From Thermotogota bacterium (GTDB lineage: Bacteria; Thermotogota; Thermotogae; Petrotogales; Petrotogaceae), in contig JAKOZG010000016.1 of assembly GCA_029780115.1 (NCBI GenBank), forward strand, positions 1 to 64,000: 64,000 nucleotides of DNA. Direction: 5' to 3'. Position 1 is the stretch's first letter, and each line of letters starts with the position of its first letter. Made by a program: the position numbers and the translations under genes. Positions 38,583 through 47,698 of the stretch are shown here, in pieces. The notes below the pieces were generated by a model. The model was not told the origin of the DNA. It worked only from the letters and a program-made list of their open reading frames with translations, and ran no database searches.

Positions 38583-40133
38583 TTACTGACTCCTTAACCA
38601 CATTTTAATAATCTCCGCAACCTCTTCAGGCTTACTATCAGCGAGTTCTTCAATTTCTTTCATTATCTTTTGTTCAGGAGTCAATTCTTGAGGTATTTTT
38701 CCAGCTTCCCTCATTGCTTCCTCAGCCTGCATTTCAAGCTGTTTTTTTCTCTCTTCAACTAATCGGGCTGCTTTTCTAGATTTCATAACTCTGTTAATAA
38801 CAATTACTAAGACAATTAAAACTATTAAAGAGATAATCATTATAGTAATGTTTGCTATTCTCTTTCTCTTTTGTAAAAGTTCACTTTCTAACTGCGCTCT
38901 TAGAATTTCACTTTCCCTATTAAATGGCACATCTACGACGGAAATATTCGATTCCGGGGTACCTGAGGCTGTTGAGACACTTTTCAAAATTTGAGCTTTT
39001 AAATTTTCTGGATTTTCTACTCCTATACTTGAAAAATCGATAAAAACAGTGAAACGTTTGTTAGCAATTTGTCCTTGTTTATCTTCTACAGTTTTTCTAT
39101 ATATTTCATTCACATCGTAATTTGTAATAATATCAGTTTTACTGTAATACTCACCAGAATCTTGAGGGGTTTGGTAGGTATACGGTGGAATGTTCGAATC
39201 AACTCCTGGAATTCCACCTAAAGTAGACCTATTACCACTTTGTTCTGTACGTGTTTGTTGGCTTAAAATTATACCTTCCTCTTCTACAACGGGTTGTACC
39301 TTTCTTTCTTGTTGTTCAATTTTTTCCCAATTTAGATCTATTTCAGAAACTACAACTACATTTCCAAGGCCAAAAACAGATTGTAAACTACTTTCTAGCT
39401 TTTTAGAATAGTAATTCTCCACCTCTGTTTTTAGTTTAAATTTAGAGTTAGCACTTTCAATACCTTCTCCAATCATTACTTGCGAACTTAGGTCACGAGA
39501 ATAATTATCAACAACTTTTACATTCTGAGGTTTTAACCCTTGAACAGATCCAGAGACTAAGTTAATAATAGCTTTAACCTGATCAGGAGAAATAGTTACA
39601 CCTGGATTTAAAATCAAGAGAATAGAGGCAGATGGTTCTGGACTATCTCCAACTTGGTAATAAGTTCTAGGAGGGATAACTAAATGTACACGAGCTGCTT
39701 TAATGCCTTGGAGTGAAGATATACTTTTACTGAGTTCTCCTTCGAGAGCTATTTGGTAATTAACTTGCTTGTCGTAACTTGTTGCACCTAAACCTTGTTT
39801 CTGCAGAAGCTCATATCCCTGAACATTAAAACCTATAATACCTTGTGAAGCTAGTTTCATTCTTAGTTCTGCCACATTCTGATTTGCCACATAGATATTC
39901 CCAAAATTATCCACTTTATAGTAGATTCCCATTTCTTCTAGTATTTGTATAATATTTCCTGCACTTGCTTGATCTAACCCACCAATTAAGAAAGCATACT
40001 TTTTCCTAGTGGCTAGCAAGGAAAAAACTATTATTAAAACAATAATAGCTACAACTGATACAATATACAAAGTTTTTCTCTCTTTTTGTTGTTTATTCCA
40101 CCACTCTTTAATTTTGAGAAAAAATTGTTCCAT
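38583..40133 (-). CDS. fliF: Flagellar MS-ring protein FliF
   Basis: The 516-residue protein has an N-terminal transmembrane helix (about 23-43) and ring-building motifs 1 and 2 (MKLASQGIIG, AARVHLVIPP). A large periplasmic part follows, then a second helix near 425-447 and a C-terminal FliG-binding tail. FliF forms the MS ring on which the export apparatus assembles. It is the first of the fliF-G-H-I genes and comes 11 bases after a lytic transglycosylase gene. Confidence 0.97.
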   Translation of the reverse strand: MEQFFLKIKEWWNKQQKERKTLYIVSVVAIIVLIIVFSLLATRKKYAFLIGGLDQASAGNIIQILEEMGIYYKVDNFGNIYVANQNVAELRMKLASQGIIGFNVQGYELLQKQGLGATSYDKQVNYQIALEGELSKSISSLQGIKAARVHLVIPPRTYYQVGDSPEPSASILLILNPGVTISPDQVKAIINLVSGSVQGLKPQNVKVVDNYSRDLSSQVMIGEGIESANSKFKLKTEVENYYSKKLESSLQSVFGLGNVVVVSEIDLNWEKIEQQERKVQPVVEEEGIILSQQTRTEQSGNRSTLGGIPGVDSNIPPYTYQTPQDSGEYYSKTDIITNYDVNEIYRKTVEDKQGQIANKRFTVFIDFSSIGVENPENLKAQILKSVSTASGTPESNISVVDVPFNRESEILRAQLESELLQKRKRIANITIMIISLIVLIVLVIVINRVMKSRKAARLVEERKKQLEMQAEEAMREAGKIPQELTPEQKIMKEIEELADSKPEEVAEIIKMWLRSQ

Positions 40134-40144
40134 GCTCTCTCCTT

Positions 40145-41155
40145 CTATCTTACTCTAAATCCAATGTTTACACTTTTATTAAAAATCTCATAGCCTACAA
40201 ACAGATCCAAATTTGAAATAGTATAATATCCTGAAAGTAAAAGTTTATCGTTACTTAAAGCAATTTTTGTGGTGAAATTTTTAGTCAATTGATGTTTGTA
40301 TATTATCTGTGGATCTTCGAACACTGTTACAATAAAATTTTGCCATGGAAAACCAATTCTAAATATTATATCGTTTGGCACTGGATTCCCAGAAAAACCG
40401 AAAGCAAAATAGGTCCTTGGCGCATAAAGCAAAGAATAATCAAATCCAAAATCCAAAAAATCCCAGTCTGAAGCGGTTAATTTATTAATGTCTAAATTTA
40501 AAGATACACCTCCATATAACTCGAGTTTGCGATATGCTAACCCTCCGGCAAAATCTGTTGTTAAAGTATGATTTTTGTCAAAGTATATGCCTCCCTTTAA
40601 AAAATAAGGAGAATATATTTTAGTATTTTTATAGTTCTGCTGGGCATTCTTAACTTTTTGATAATATGCTTCCCCACCTGGTGAAATTACCCCACCCATT
40701 ACAGCAGTTGGACCATCATGATAGGCTATAATTTGCAATTTTTCGTCATTAAACAATCTTCTTAGATATCCATGATATTCAAGAGCACCTTTCAGATTGT
40801 CATATGGATCAAACAGATTATAAACATAGACGTCAGTTGCTGTAATGTTTTTCATTTGCAGTAGTCCCATAGCATGAGATGAAGAAATAGCATGAGTATA
40901 ATACCCTGATTCTACCGCCATCTGCCCTCCAATTAACGATCTAGGTTGTGACCAAACGGACTCGAGCAGTTTATTTGAATCCATTAGAGGATACTTACGA
41001 ATCGAATATATTTCAATCCCCATCTCACCCAAATGGTTTACGTTATATTCAAAATAAGTTGTCGGTTTCATGAAAAAATAATCATACATATCATAAAAAG
41101 AAAAGATATGTACTACAATCATAAAGAATAAAACAGTTGATATCGTCTTTTTCAC
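40145..41155 (-). CDS. Lytic transglycosylase (SLT) fused to a predicted outer-membrane beta-barrel
   Basis: The 336-residue protein has a signal peptide and an SLT domain at about residues 60-175. Its catalytic glutamate is in AVESGYYTHAISSSHAMGLLQM-like context (ES near residue 79), followed by NLKGALEYHGYLRRL and a YHDGPTAV motif. The last 150 residues are alternating amphipathic strands ending in FRVR, resembling an eight-strand outer-membrane barrel. Placed directly before fliF, it may open peptidoglycan for the flagellar rod. GTG 41155 is preferred over GTG 41164, which lies in the GAGGG ribosome site. Confidence 0.8.
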   Translation of the reverse strand: MKKTISTVLFFMIVVHIFSFYDMYDYFFMKPTTYFEYNVNHLGEMGIEIYSIRKYPLMDSNKLLESVWSQPRSLIGGQMAVESGYYTHAISSSHAMGLLQMKNITATDVYVYNLFDPYDNLKGALEYHGYLRRLFNDEKLQIIAYHDGPTAVMGGVISPGGEAYYQKVKNAQQNYKNTKIYSPYFLKGGIYFDKNHTLTTDFAGGLAYRKLELYGGVSLNLDINKLTASDWDFLDFGFDYSLLYAPRTYFAFGFSGNPVPNDIIFRIGFPWQNFIVTVFEDPQIIYKHQLTKNFTTKIALSNDKLLLSGYYTISNLDLFVGYEIFNKSVNIGFRVR

Positions 41156-41211
41156 AACGAACACCCTCTAATAGGTAATTAAATTGGGTTGAACTTTTTG
41201 AACGATAGGGT

Positions 41212-42039
41212 TTACAGTGATTTTATTACTTCCATAATTATATCAGCAATTTTCTCACCAGTTTGTTCTGCAACCCTTAAAACTTCCTCGGCAGTAACTT
41301 CTTGCAATTGGTCTGGTACAGCTTTATCAGTGATTGCTGAAATCCCCAACAATTTAATTCCTGCATGTCTAGCGACTATAGCTTCAGGAACAGTGGACAT
41401 TCCTACTAAATCGGCCCCAAAATTTCTCATCATTCTCATCTCAGCTGGAGTTTCAAAAGTTGGTCCGCTCAATCCCAAATAGACACCAGAATAAATTGGA
41501 ATATTCAATTTCTTTGCGGCTTTGAAAGCTTCATTTACCAAAGACTTGGTGTATACTTCTGTCATATCTGGAAATCTTGGGCCCCAATCATCATAGTTTG
41601 GACCTATTAAAGGATTATCACCAAAGAAATTAATCTGATCAGTTATGATACACGGTATTCCTACCTGAAAATCTGGATTAAGAGTTCCTGCAGCATTAGT
41701 TATTATCAAATATTCAATAGCTAACTCTTGCATTACTCTAATAGGGAAAGTAACCTCTTTCATGGTGTAACCTTCATAATAATGAAACCTTCCATTCATC
41801 AACATAACGGTTTTATTTTGTAAATCTCCAATTAAGAGCTCACCTTTATGTCCTGGAGCTGTAGACACAGGAAAATTTGGTATTTCAGAATATGGGATAG
41901 AAATTGCATTTTTTAAATTGTCTGCAATTTTACCTAAACCTGATCCTAGGATGATAGCAATTTTCGGTTTTTTGTCTATCTTATCTTTTATGTACTGAGC
42001 TGCCTCGCGCACCTTTGCTACGTATTCCTTTATGTTCAT
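41212..42039 (-). CDS. punA: Purine nucleoside phosphorylase (trimeric, inosine/guanosine type)
   Basis: The 275-residue enzyme cleaves inosine and guanosine with phosphate. The signatures are ILGSGLGKIA, PGHKGELLIG, GRFHYYEGYTM, NAAGTLNPDF and the specificity region STVPEAIVARH. These mark the trimeric PNP family rather than hexameric DeoD. It follows hpt by 12 bases, giving a salvage pair: PNP releases hypoxanthine/guanine, which Hpt converts to nucleotides. Confidence 0.94.
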   Translation of the reverse strand: MNIKEYVAKVREAAQYIKDKIDKKPKIAIILGSGLGKIADNLKNAISIPYSEIPNFPVSTAPGHKGELLIGDLQNKTVMLMNGRFHYYEGYTMKEVTFPIRVMQELAIEYLIITNAAGTLNPDFQVGIPCIITDQINFFGDNPLIGPNYDDWGPRFPDMTEVYTKSLVNEAFKAAKKLNIPIYSGVYLGLSGPTFETPAEMRMMRNFGADLVGMSTVPEAIVARHAGIKLLGISAITDKAVPDQLQEVTAEEVLRVAEQTGEKIADIIMEVIKSL

Positions 42040-42051
42040 ATTTTTACCTCC

Positions 42052-42564
42052 TTAGGTAATATAGCCTATATATGGAAGATTTCTATACTTTTCATTATAA
42101 TCTAAACCATAACCAACGACAAATATATCTTCTATAAAGAATCCCGGGAATTTTACATCTATTCCATGTTCATGTGCTTTTTTTATGACAATAGAAGTAA
42201 CCTCAATTGAAAGTGGATTCTGTCTTTGAAGATACTTTATTATATATTTCAAAGTATTGCCTGTATCGATTATATCTTCAACGATTAATACATGTTTATT
42301 TTCTAAAGGTTCATCCAACCAGCTCTTTACTTTTACTACACCGGTAGTAATCTCACCCGCATAACTAGAAACTTGTATAAAATTATAAATTACATTTAAA
42401 TTAATATTTCTAACCAAATCACTAAAATAATTTACAGATCCTTTTAAAACACATAAGGCAATAATTTCATCTGTTTTGCCTTTGTAATAATTTGTTATAT
42501 CTCTTCCGATTTCTTTAACCTTTTGCTTGATCTCTTCTTCTTCAATTAGTACTTTAATTGCCAT
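42052..42564 (-). CDS. hpt: Hypoxanthine-guanine phosphoribosyltransferase
   Basis: The 170-residue type I phosphoribosyltransferase has the PRPP loop VLIVEDIIDTGNT (about residue 95) and an N-terminal CVLKGSVNYFSDL segment. It makes IMP and GMP from the free bases and PRPP. It sits between birA (27 bases upstream) and pnp, forming a salvage operon. Confidence 0.95.
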   Translation of the reverse strand: MAIKVLIEEEEIKQKVKEIGRDITNYYKGKTDEIIALCVLKGSVNYFSDLVRNINLNVIYNFIQVSSYAGEITTGVVKVKSWLDEPLENKHVLIVEDIIDTGNTLKYIIKYLQRQNPLSIEVTSIVIKKAHEHGIDVKFPGFFIEDIFVVGYGLDYNEKYRNLPYIGYIT

Positions 42565-42591
42565 TACTGACCTCCTCTAATGCTATATTTA

Positions 42592-43329
42592 TTAAATTAT
42601 AACACTAATTTCGCCAGAATTAAATACTTTTATCTCTCCACTAGCATCTAAAATTTCTAGACAATCGGATTTAATATCTACTAACTCTCCAATCACAATT
42701 CTACCAGATAAAGTTTTTAATTTTACTTTGTCTCCTTTTTTTATATTTAAATTTTTTAACCAAATTTTAGTTAAATTAGAAATGGTTTTGGGCTTAAAGT
42801 ACTTTAAATAGTAAGAATGGTAAGCTATATGATTTATTTCACTAAGAATCTTGTTTAAAGGTGCTTCTTTTCCAATTAGTTGTTTCAAAGAAACAGAGGT
42901 TGAAGCAATTTCTTCAGGAAGATCGTTGTTAACATTCATTCCAACCCCAACAATCACACAAGCCGGGTTATTTCCATTATAAATGCTTTCTCCCAAAATA
43001 CCACAGATCTTTTTCTCCTCTACTAATATATCATTTGGCCATTTAATGATTGCATCAAGCTTGTACCTTTTTTTTAACAAATCAAGTACAGCCAATGAAT
43101 ACATTCTAACGTAATAAAAAGGGATCAAAGGTCTTTTCCGTGGCTTAAATAAAACAGAAAACCATAATCCTCCAAAAGGGGCATACCATTTATCTTTCTT
43201 TCTACCATATGCTTCTGTTTGTTCAAGTGCCCAAACGACTGTTTCGGAAGGAAGCTTGTGCCAATTTTCTTTTAAAAATTTATTGGTGGAAGTAACTTTA
43301 TCCAAAGAAATAAGGTTATCTCCTATCAT
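42592..43329 (-). CDS. birA: Biotin-[acetyl-CoA-carboxylase] ligase, monofunctional
   Basis: The 245-residue enzyme joins biotin to carrier proteins by way of biotinoyl-AMP. It shows TSTNKFLKE, a degenerate biotin loop YGRKKDKWYAP and catalytic KWPNDILV. A small SH3-like C-terminal domain follows. The DNA-binding domain of E. coli BirA is absent, so it should not act as a repressor. ATG 43329 has GGAGG ten bases ahead; the longer frame to 43395 adds non-family sequence. Confidence 0.94.
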   Translation of the reverse strand: MIGDNLISLDKVTSTNKFLKENWHKLPSETVVWALEQTEAYGRKKDKWYAPFGGLWFSVLFKPRKRPLIPFYYVRMYSLAVLDLLKKRYKLDAIIKWPNDILVEEKKICGILGESIYNGNNPACVIVGVGMNVNNDLPEEIASTSVSLKQLIGKEAPLNKILSEINHIAYHSYYLKYFKPKTISNLTKIWLKNLNIKKGDKVKLKTLSGRIVIGELVDIKSDCLEILDASGEIKVFNSGEISVII

Positions 43330-43775
43330 TTTTATAAAACCTCCGAAATATGATACTGATCTAGATTTGATCATAATAAAAAATCTTAGAAACAAAAATT
43401 AATTTAATTATCATTTAAACTATCTTTAAATGAAGAAGTAACAACAATTCAGAAAGCAGCACAACTCTATTTTACCACACCTAGTTAAAATTCTAAATTG
43501 TGTAGTTATTATGATATAATAATATTGTTTGGTTGTGATTCAAAAATTGGGTTATTGTGTGTTATTCATGATCTATGTTTAACAGTGTTTTAGAAAAAAT
43601 TAAAAGCGATAAGATTGGAGTTATTAATAATACTTTTATAATACTTTTGATTTGACTAGGGACTAAAATTTTAATAATATCCGCGTTTTTTATTAGATTC
43701 AGAACAATAACCGTGTATAACTAGTGCAAATAAACGTCTGAAATATAATTAAAATTGGAGGTTACGCATAATTTC
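43330..43775. other. 446-base divergent intergenic region between birA and rodA
   Basis: The region is AT-rich. It contains a good + promoter (43652-43680), a second extended -10 TGATATAAT at 43512-43520, and no RNA gene or repeat that I recognise. A 26-codon frame at 43575-43655 has no ribosome site. This is where gene orientation switches from mostly minus to plus. Confidence 0.5.
43652..43680 (+). promoter_or_regulatory. Predicted sigma-A promoter for rodA
   Basis: TTGACT (43652-43657) and TAATAT (43675-43680) are separated by 17 bases. Transcription would start near 43687, leaving a leader of about 90 nt before rodA. Confidence 0.55.
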
Positions 43776-44879
43776 ATGGGAGCTTTTAAGATAGCTTTGT
43801 TTGAAGAGAAAAAAGAGAGAATGAAGAGTTTCGAATTTTATATAACCATCTGTTATATATGTTTACTTATCATTGGATACTTCTCGGTTAAAAGTGCTGT
43901 TTTGAATAGTTCATTAGAAGGAATAGAAAAGCAACAATTAATGTGGATAATAATTGGAATATGTGGCTTCTTTGTTGCAATGTTCATTCCTGATAGATTT
44001 ATCAAAATGATCTCTCCTTTTTTATTTTATTTAACCTTTCTTTTACTAATATTGGTTCTTTTGATGCCTCCAGTAAGTGGTTCTAGAAGATGGATTAGGA
44101 TAGGACCCATTGGATTTCAACCATCTGAAATTTTCAAAATAGCTCTAATTGTTTATTTTAGTTACATTCTATCAGAAAAAAATCTAAAGATCTTTTATTT
44201 TGCAACGTTTATTACATTAATCTCCGCTGTTCTTTTGTATAAAGAGCCAGATTTTAGCACTGCTATCATAGTACTTATGACATGGTTTGTTTTAGTTTTC
44301 GTGTCAGGAAAATTCGAAAAATTATGGCAATATTCGTTAGGTTTAGCTCTGGTAGGTGCTCCTATAATTTTTCTTAACATGAAGGAATATCAAAAAGGTA
44401 GAATTCTTGGTTTTTTATTTCCTGAACAATATGCATTAACTTATTTTTACAATACTGAACAGGCAATGAAAGCGATTGGATCAGGTGGATGGTTTGGCAG
44501 AGGTTACATGAATGGATATATGAATTTAAGCGGCTTAGTCCCTGAAAGCCAAACAGATTTCATACTTTCAGTTATAGGGGAAGAGTTTGGGTTTATAGGT
44601 ATATCTTTGTTAATTTTACTGTATGCAATAATAATTTGGAGACTTTACGTTGGATACAAAAACAACGACGATCTTTTCTGGAAATATTTTTATGTAGGAT
44701 CAGCGTTTCTCATCTTCTTCCACGTTTTTCAAAATATTGGAATGAACTTAGGACTGCTACCTGTTACGGGAATTCCTTTGCCATTGGTTTCCTACGGAGG
44801 AACGTCTGTTTTAACTTTTTCGTTAATCTTAGGTTTAGCGGCAAAGGGATTGATGTTTGAAAAGCAAATAACGAGGTGA
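43776..44879 (+). CDS. rodA: Peptidoglycan glycosyltransferase RodA (SEDS family)
   Basis: The 367-residue polytopic protein has ten predicted membrane helices and SEDS signatures SRRWIRIGPIGFQPSE, KEPDFSTA and LPLVSYGGTS. RodA polymerises lipid II during elongation with a class B penicillin-binding protein. RodA is preferred over FtsW from overall pattern, with modest certainty. The apparent TTG at 43755 is inside GGAGG; ATG 43776 is the first usable start, though 14 bases from that site. The next gene starts 6 bases after the stop. Confidence 0.88.
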   Translation: MGAFKIALFEEKKERMKSFEFYITICYICLLIIGYFSVKSAVLNSSLEGIEKQQLMWIIIGICGFFVAMFIPDRFIKMISPFLFYLTFLLLILVLLMPPVSGSRRWIRIGPIGFQPSEIFKIALIVYFSYILSEKNLKIFYFATFITLISAVLLYKEPDFSTAIIVLMTWFVLVFVSGKFEKLWQYSLGLALVGAPIIFLNMKEYQKGRILGFLFPEQYALTYFYNTEQAMKAIGSGGWFGRGYMNGYMNLSGLVPESQTDFILSVIGEEFGFIGISLLILLYAIIIWRLYVGYKNNDDLFWKYFYVGSAFLIFFHVFQNIGMNLGLLPVTGIPLPLVSYGGTSVLTFSLILGLAAKGLMFEKQITR

Positions 44880-44884
44880 GTAAA

Positions 44885-45793
44885 TTGAAACTTATAGAAA
44901 CATTACCCAACATTAGTGAAGGGAAAAACAGTGAGTTAATCAGACAAATCAAGAACCTCGCAGATAATTACGAAAAAGTATGGTTTATCTCTTGTAAAAG
45001 CGATGAATACTTTAATAGAAGTTTTATAAGCATAGTTGGAGATTTATCTGAAATTGATAAATTTTTGTATGAAACAATAAAAATTTGCATCGAAAAAATT
45101 GATCTAACCGAGCATTCAGGCCACCATCCTAGAATTGGTGCTGTAGACGTTGTTCCTATCGTTCCTCTTATAGGAGTGACTTTTGAAGAAGCTAACCAGT
45201 TAGTAGAAAAACTGGCTCAAAAAGTTTCTAGTGACTTTGATTTACCTATTTATCTTTATGAAAAATCTGCCCATAATAAAGAGAGACAAAATATAAACAA
45301 TATAAGAAAAGGCGGTTTTGAATTTTTAGAAAAAAAGATGAAACTACCTGAGTGGAAACCTGATTATGGCCCTTCAAAACCTCATCCTACTGCGGGAGCA
45401 ACAATAATCGGTGTGAGAGACTTTTTAATAACTCTCGATTTTCATGTTAACACAACTGATAGGTGGTTAGCCGAACAAATACAACAAGAATTATCATTAT
45501 ACGCCCCTGTAAACGTTTTTTTGGTAAGAAAACAGAATGGAAAATTTTCAATTAGTATCAACGCAAAAGAAGGAGAAATTTCTCTTTATTTGTTATACAG
45601 CCAAGTTCAAAAAGTCATTCACCATTTTGGATGTGAGATAGAAAGAGTTTCACTTCCAACTCCTGTTACCGGAAAAGTCTTTTTAAATTCCTTTAAAACA
45701 CTAGTTGGAAATCTAGATGGAGAATTATTTACTATAGAAGAAAAACTCTTAATGAACAGTCAACTAGGCAAATTCAAAAATTCAAAAAATTAG
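44885..45793 (+). CDS. ftcD: Glutamate formimidoyltransferase
   Basis: The 302-residue protein matches the formiminotransferase half of FTCD. It has PNISEGKN at the start, the strongly conserved [18 protein letters not shown], and [12 protein letters not shown]. It moves a formimino (or formyl) group between glutamate and tetrahydrofolate. No histidine-degradation genes or cyclodeaminase are nearby. A role in folate one-carbon supply, for example recycling 5-formyl-THF, is therefore an alternative. The TTG at 44885 is six bases from GAGGTG; GTG 44876 is inside that site. Confidence 0.88.
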   Translation: MKLIETLPNISEGKNSELIRQIKNLADNYEKVWFISCKSDEYFNRSFISIVGDLSEIDKFLYETIKICIEKIDLTEHSGHHPRIGAVDVVPIVPLIGVTFEEANQLVEKLAQKVSSDFDLPIYLYEKSAHNKERQNINNIRKGGFEFLEKKMKLPEWKPDYGPSKPHPTAGATIIGVRDFLITLDFHVNTTDRWLAEQIQQELSLYAPVNVFLVRKQNGKFSISINAKEGEISLYLLYSQVQKVIHHFGCEIERVSLPTPVTGKVFLNSFKTLVGNLDGELFTIEEKLLMNSQLGKFKNSKN

Positions 45794-45797
45794 TATC

Positions 45798-46265
45798 ATG
45801 ACAAGAATCATAGTAATTGGCCCTCTAAAAACCAAGTTTATAATAAATGGGGTAAATCAATACTTAAAATGGATTGAGAAATATGAAAAAGTGGAATTAA
45901 TACAGATTCCACTTTCTGGTGATTTAAATATAATGCCGCCAAAAAACTACAAGGATAAAGATTTTGAAAAAATTCAAAAATATTTAACCGATTCATATAA
46001 CATAGTATTGGACGAAAATGGGGATAACTTAACATCAGTAGAACTAGCTCAGTTTTATGATAATATAAAAAGCACTTGCGGGAAAAAACATATAAGTTTT
46101 TTTATAGGAGGACCTTTGGGTCATTCTGAGAAAATTTTTGAATATTCGGACAAAACATTTTCGCTTTCAAAACTAACCTTTACACACGAAATTGCTACAT
46201 TGATCCTGTTAGAACAACTTTTTAGAGCCAATAAAATCTTGAACAATGAACGGTATCATTATTAA
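45798..46265 (+). CDS. rlmH: 23S rRNA (pseudouridine1915-N3)-methyltransferase RlmH
   Basis: The 155-residue SPOUT methyltransferase has the SAM knot motif [11 protein letters not shown]. The C-terminal signature [18 protein letters not shown] is followed by [13 protein letters not shown]. It methylates pseudouridine 1915 in helix 69 of the large subunit. It begins four bases after ftcD, without a strong ribosome site of its own, so coupling is likely. Confidence 0.95.
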   Translation: MTRIIVIGPLKTKFIINGVNQYLKWIEKYEKVELIQIPLSGDLNIMPPKNYKDKDFEKIQKYLTDSYNIVLDENGDNLTSVELAQFYDNIKSTCGKKHISFFIGGPLGHSEKIFEYSDKTFSLSKLTFTHEIATLILLEQLFRANKILNNERYHY

Positions 46266-46295
46266 TTGTTCATGTTGATAACAAATGAAGATGAA

Positions 46296-46344
46296 AGGAG
46301 GCATGCACACTTAAATCGTAAATGGATGTGTGCTAATAAGCATG
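46296..46344 (+). promoter_or_regulatory. Structured ribosome binding region of purA
   Basis: AGGAGG (46296-46301) is 40 bases from the purA ATG (46342), too far for normal initiation. Between them GCACAC (46305-46310) and GTGTGC (46328-46333) form a six-base stem with a 17-base loop. Folding reduces the effective spacing to about 11 bases. Confidence 0.55.
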
Positions 46345-47601
46345 GAAAAAATGGCTATTGTTGGAGCTCAATGGGGAGATGAAGGGAAGGGAAAAGTCGT
46401 TAATTACTTCTCTGATAATTTTGAATGGATAGTCCGCTTTTCTGGAGGAGCAAACGCAGGACATACGATATATTATAAAGGCAAAAAATACGTTAATCAT
46501 TTGTTACCATCAATAAAACCAAATTCTGACGCAAAAGGTTTTTTGGGTGCAGGAATGGTTTTAGATTTGGAAAAATTAGCAGACGAACTAAACATCTTAG
46601 AATCTGACTTCCCAGGTATTTCATCCCGATTTTATATAGATCCAGAAGTGTTCCTTGTTCTTCCTTGGCATAAAGAAGAAGATGAAATCATTGAATCAAT
46701 GAGAAAAAACCCTATAGGAACTACTAAAAGAGGTATAGGTCCTGCATATACAGATAAAGTCTCAAGGGAAGGAATAAAGCTTTACTATTTATTCGATGAA
46801 AATTTATTAAAAGAAAGGTTAGAAGATATATATTACCTAAAACATAATTATTACGGAGATAATTTAAAAACTACAAAAGAAGAAGTTTTTGATTATTTAA
46901 TCAATGCAAAAAGTAAGCTAGAAAAACTAAATATTAATTACGCAAGCGCAATAGAAATGGGAAGAGTTTTTAGAAACACCTCTGTATTATTTGAAGGGGC
47001 CCAAGGTGTTTTGCTGGATTTAGATTTTGGAACTTATCCTTTTGTCACCTCCTCTCCTTGCATGGCCCATGGAGTATCTACTGTTGGATTTTCAACTTTT
47101 GAGCTTGACAATGTCTACGGCGTACTAAAAGCATACACAACTCGTGTAGGTGAAGGTCCATTCCCGACAGAGATTTTTGGTGATGAGGCTGAAAACATAA
47201 GAAAAAAAGGTGGTGAATATGGTGCTACCACAGGAAGGCCTCGAAGAATAGGATGGTTGGATTTACCTGCTTTAAGATACGCCAAAATTAGATCTGGTTT
47301 AACAGGTTTAGTAATAACAAAAGCTGATGTGCTTAACTGTCTTGGAAAAATTAAAGTTTGTACCAAATATTCAATAAAAGGAGAAATTAAAGAGACACCG
47401 TCATCTTCTTATGATTTCTTTGTCGCTGAACCTATCTATGAAGAACTTGAGGGTTGGCACGATACCAAGGACATAAACTTTCTAAAGTTTATTTCGTTTA
47501 TTGAAGAACAAACTGCGATAGATATTGACTATATATCGTATGGTCCAAAAACTGAAGAAATGTGCACCAAAAATAATTTAATTTTAAATATAAACAAATG
47601 A
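46342..47601 (+). CDS. purA: Adenylosuccinate synthetase
   Basis: PurA makes adenylosuccinate from IMP, aspartate and GTP, the first step to AMP. The 419-residue protein has GAQWGDEGKGK at the start, then GGANAGHT, TTKRGIGPAYTDK and VLFEGAQGVLLD. ATG 46342 matches the family start; the GTG at 46330 lies within a hairpin arm. The gene follows rlmH in the same direction and complements the pnp/hpt salvage genes on the other strand. Confidence 0.96.
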   Translation: MEKMAIVGAQWGDEGKGKVVNYFSDNFEWIVRFSGGANAGHTIYYKGKKYVNHLLPSIKPNSDAKGFLGAGMVLDLEKLADELNILESDFPGISSRFYIDPEVFLVLPWHKEEDEIIESMRKNPIGTTKRGIGPAYTDKVSREGIKLYYLFDENLLKERLEDIYYLKHNYYGDNLKTTKEEVFDYLINAKSKLEKLNINYASAIEMGRVFRNTSVLFEGAQGVLLDLDFGTYPFVTSSPCMAHGVSTVGFSTFELDNVYGVLKAYTTRVGEGPFPTEIFGDEAENIRKKGGEYGATTGRPRRIGWLDLPALRYAKIRSGLTGLVITKADVLNCLGKIKVCTKYSIKGEIKETPSSSYDFFVAEPIYEELEGWHDTKDINFLKFISFIEEQTAIDIDYISYGPKTEEMCTKNNLILNINK

Positions 47602-47698
47602 TTTAAGTTGAAGCTAATCTTAGTCAGCAGCCCTTTCTAAAATTAGATTTTAAGAATGTTAGTTATGTTAGAATAATTTCTAAATGTGAGGGATAAAA

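Noticed and set aside
43575-43655. 26-codon reading frame upstream of rodA
   Set aside because: It has an ATG but no ribosome site and no recognisable product. It overlaps the likely rodA promoter.
43330-43775. Possible replication origin at the orientation switch
   Set aside because: No cluster of DnaA boxes, no dnaA/dnaN neighbour and no 13-mer repeats were seen; AT-richness alone is not evidence.
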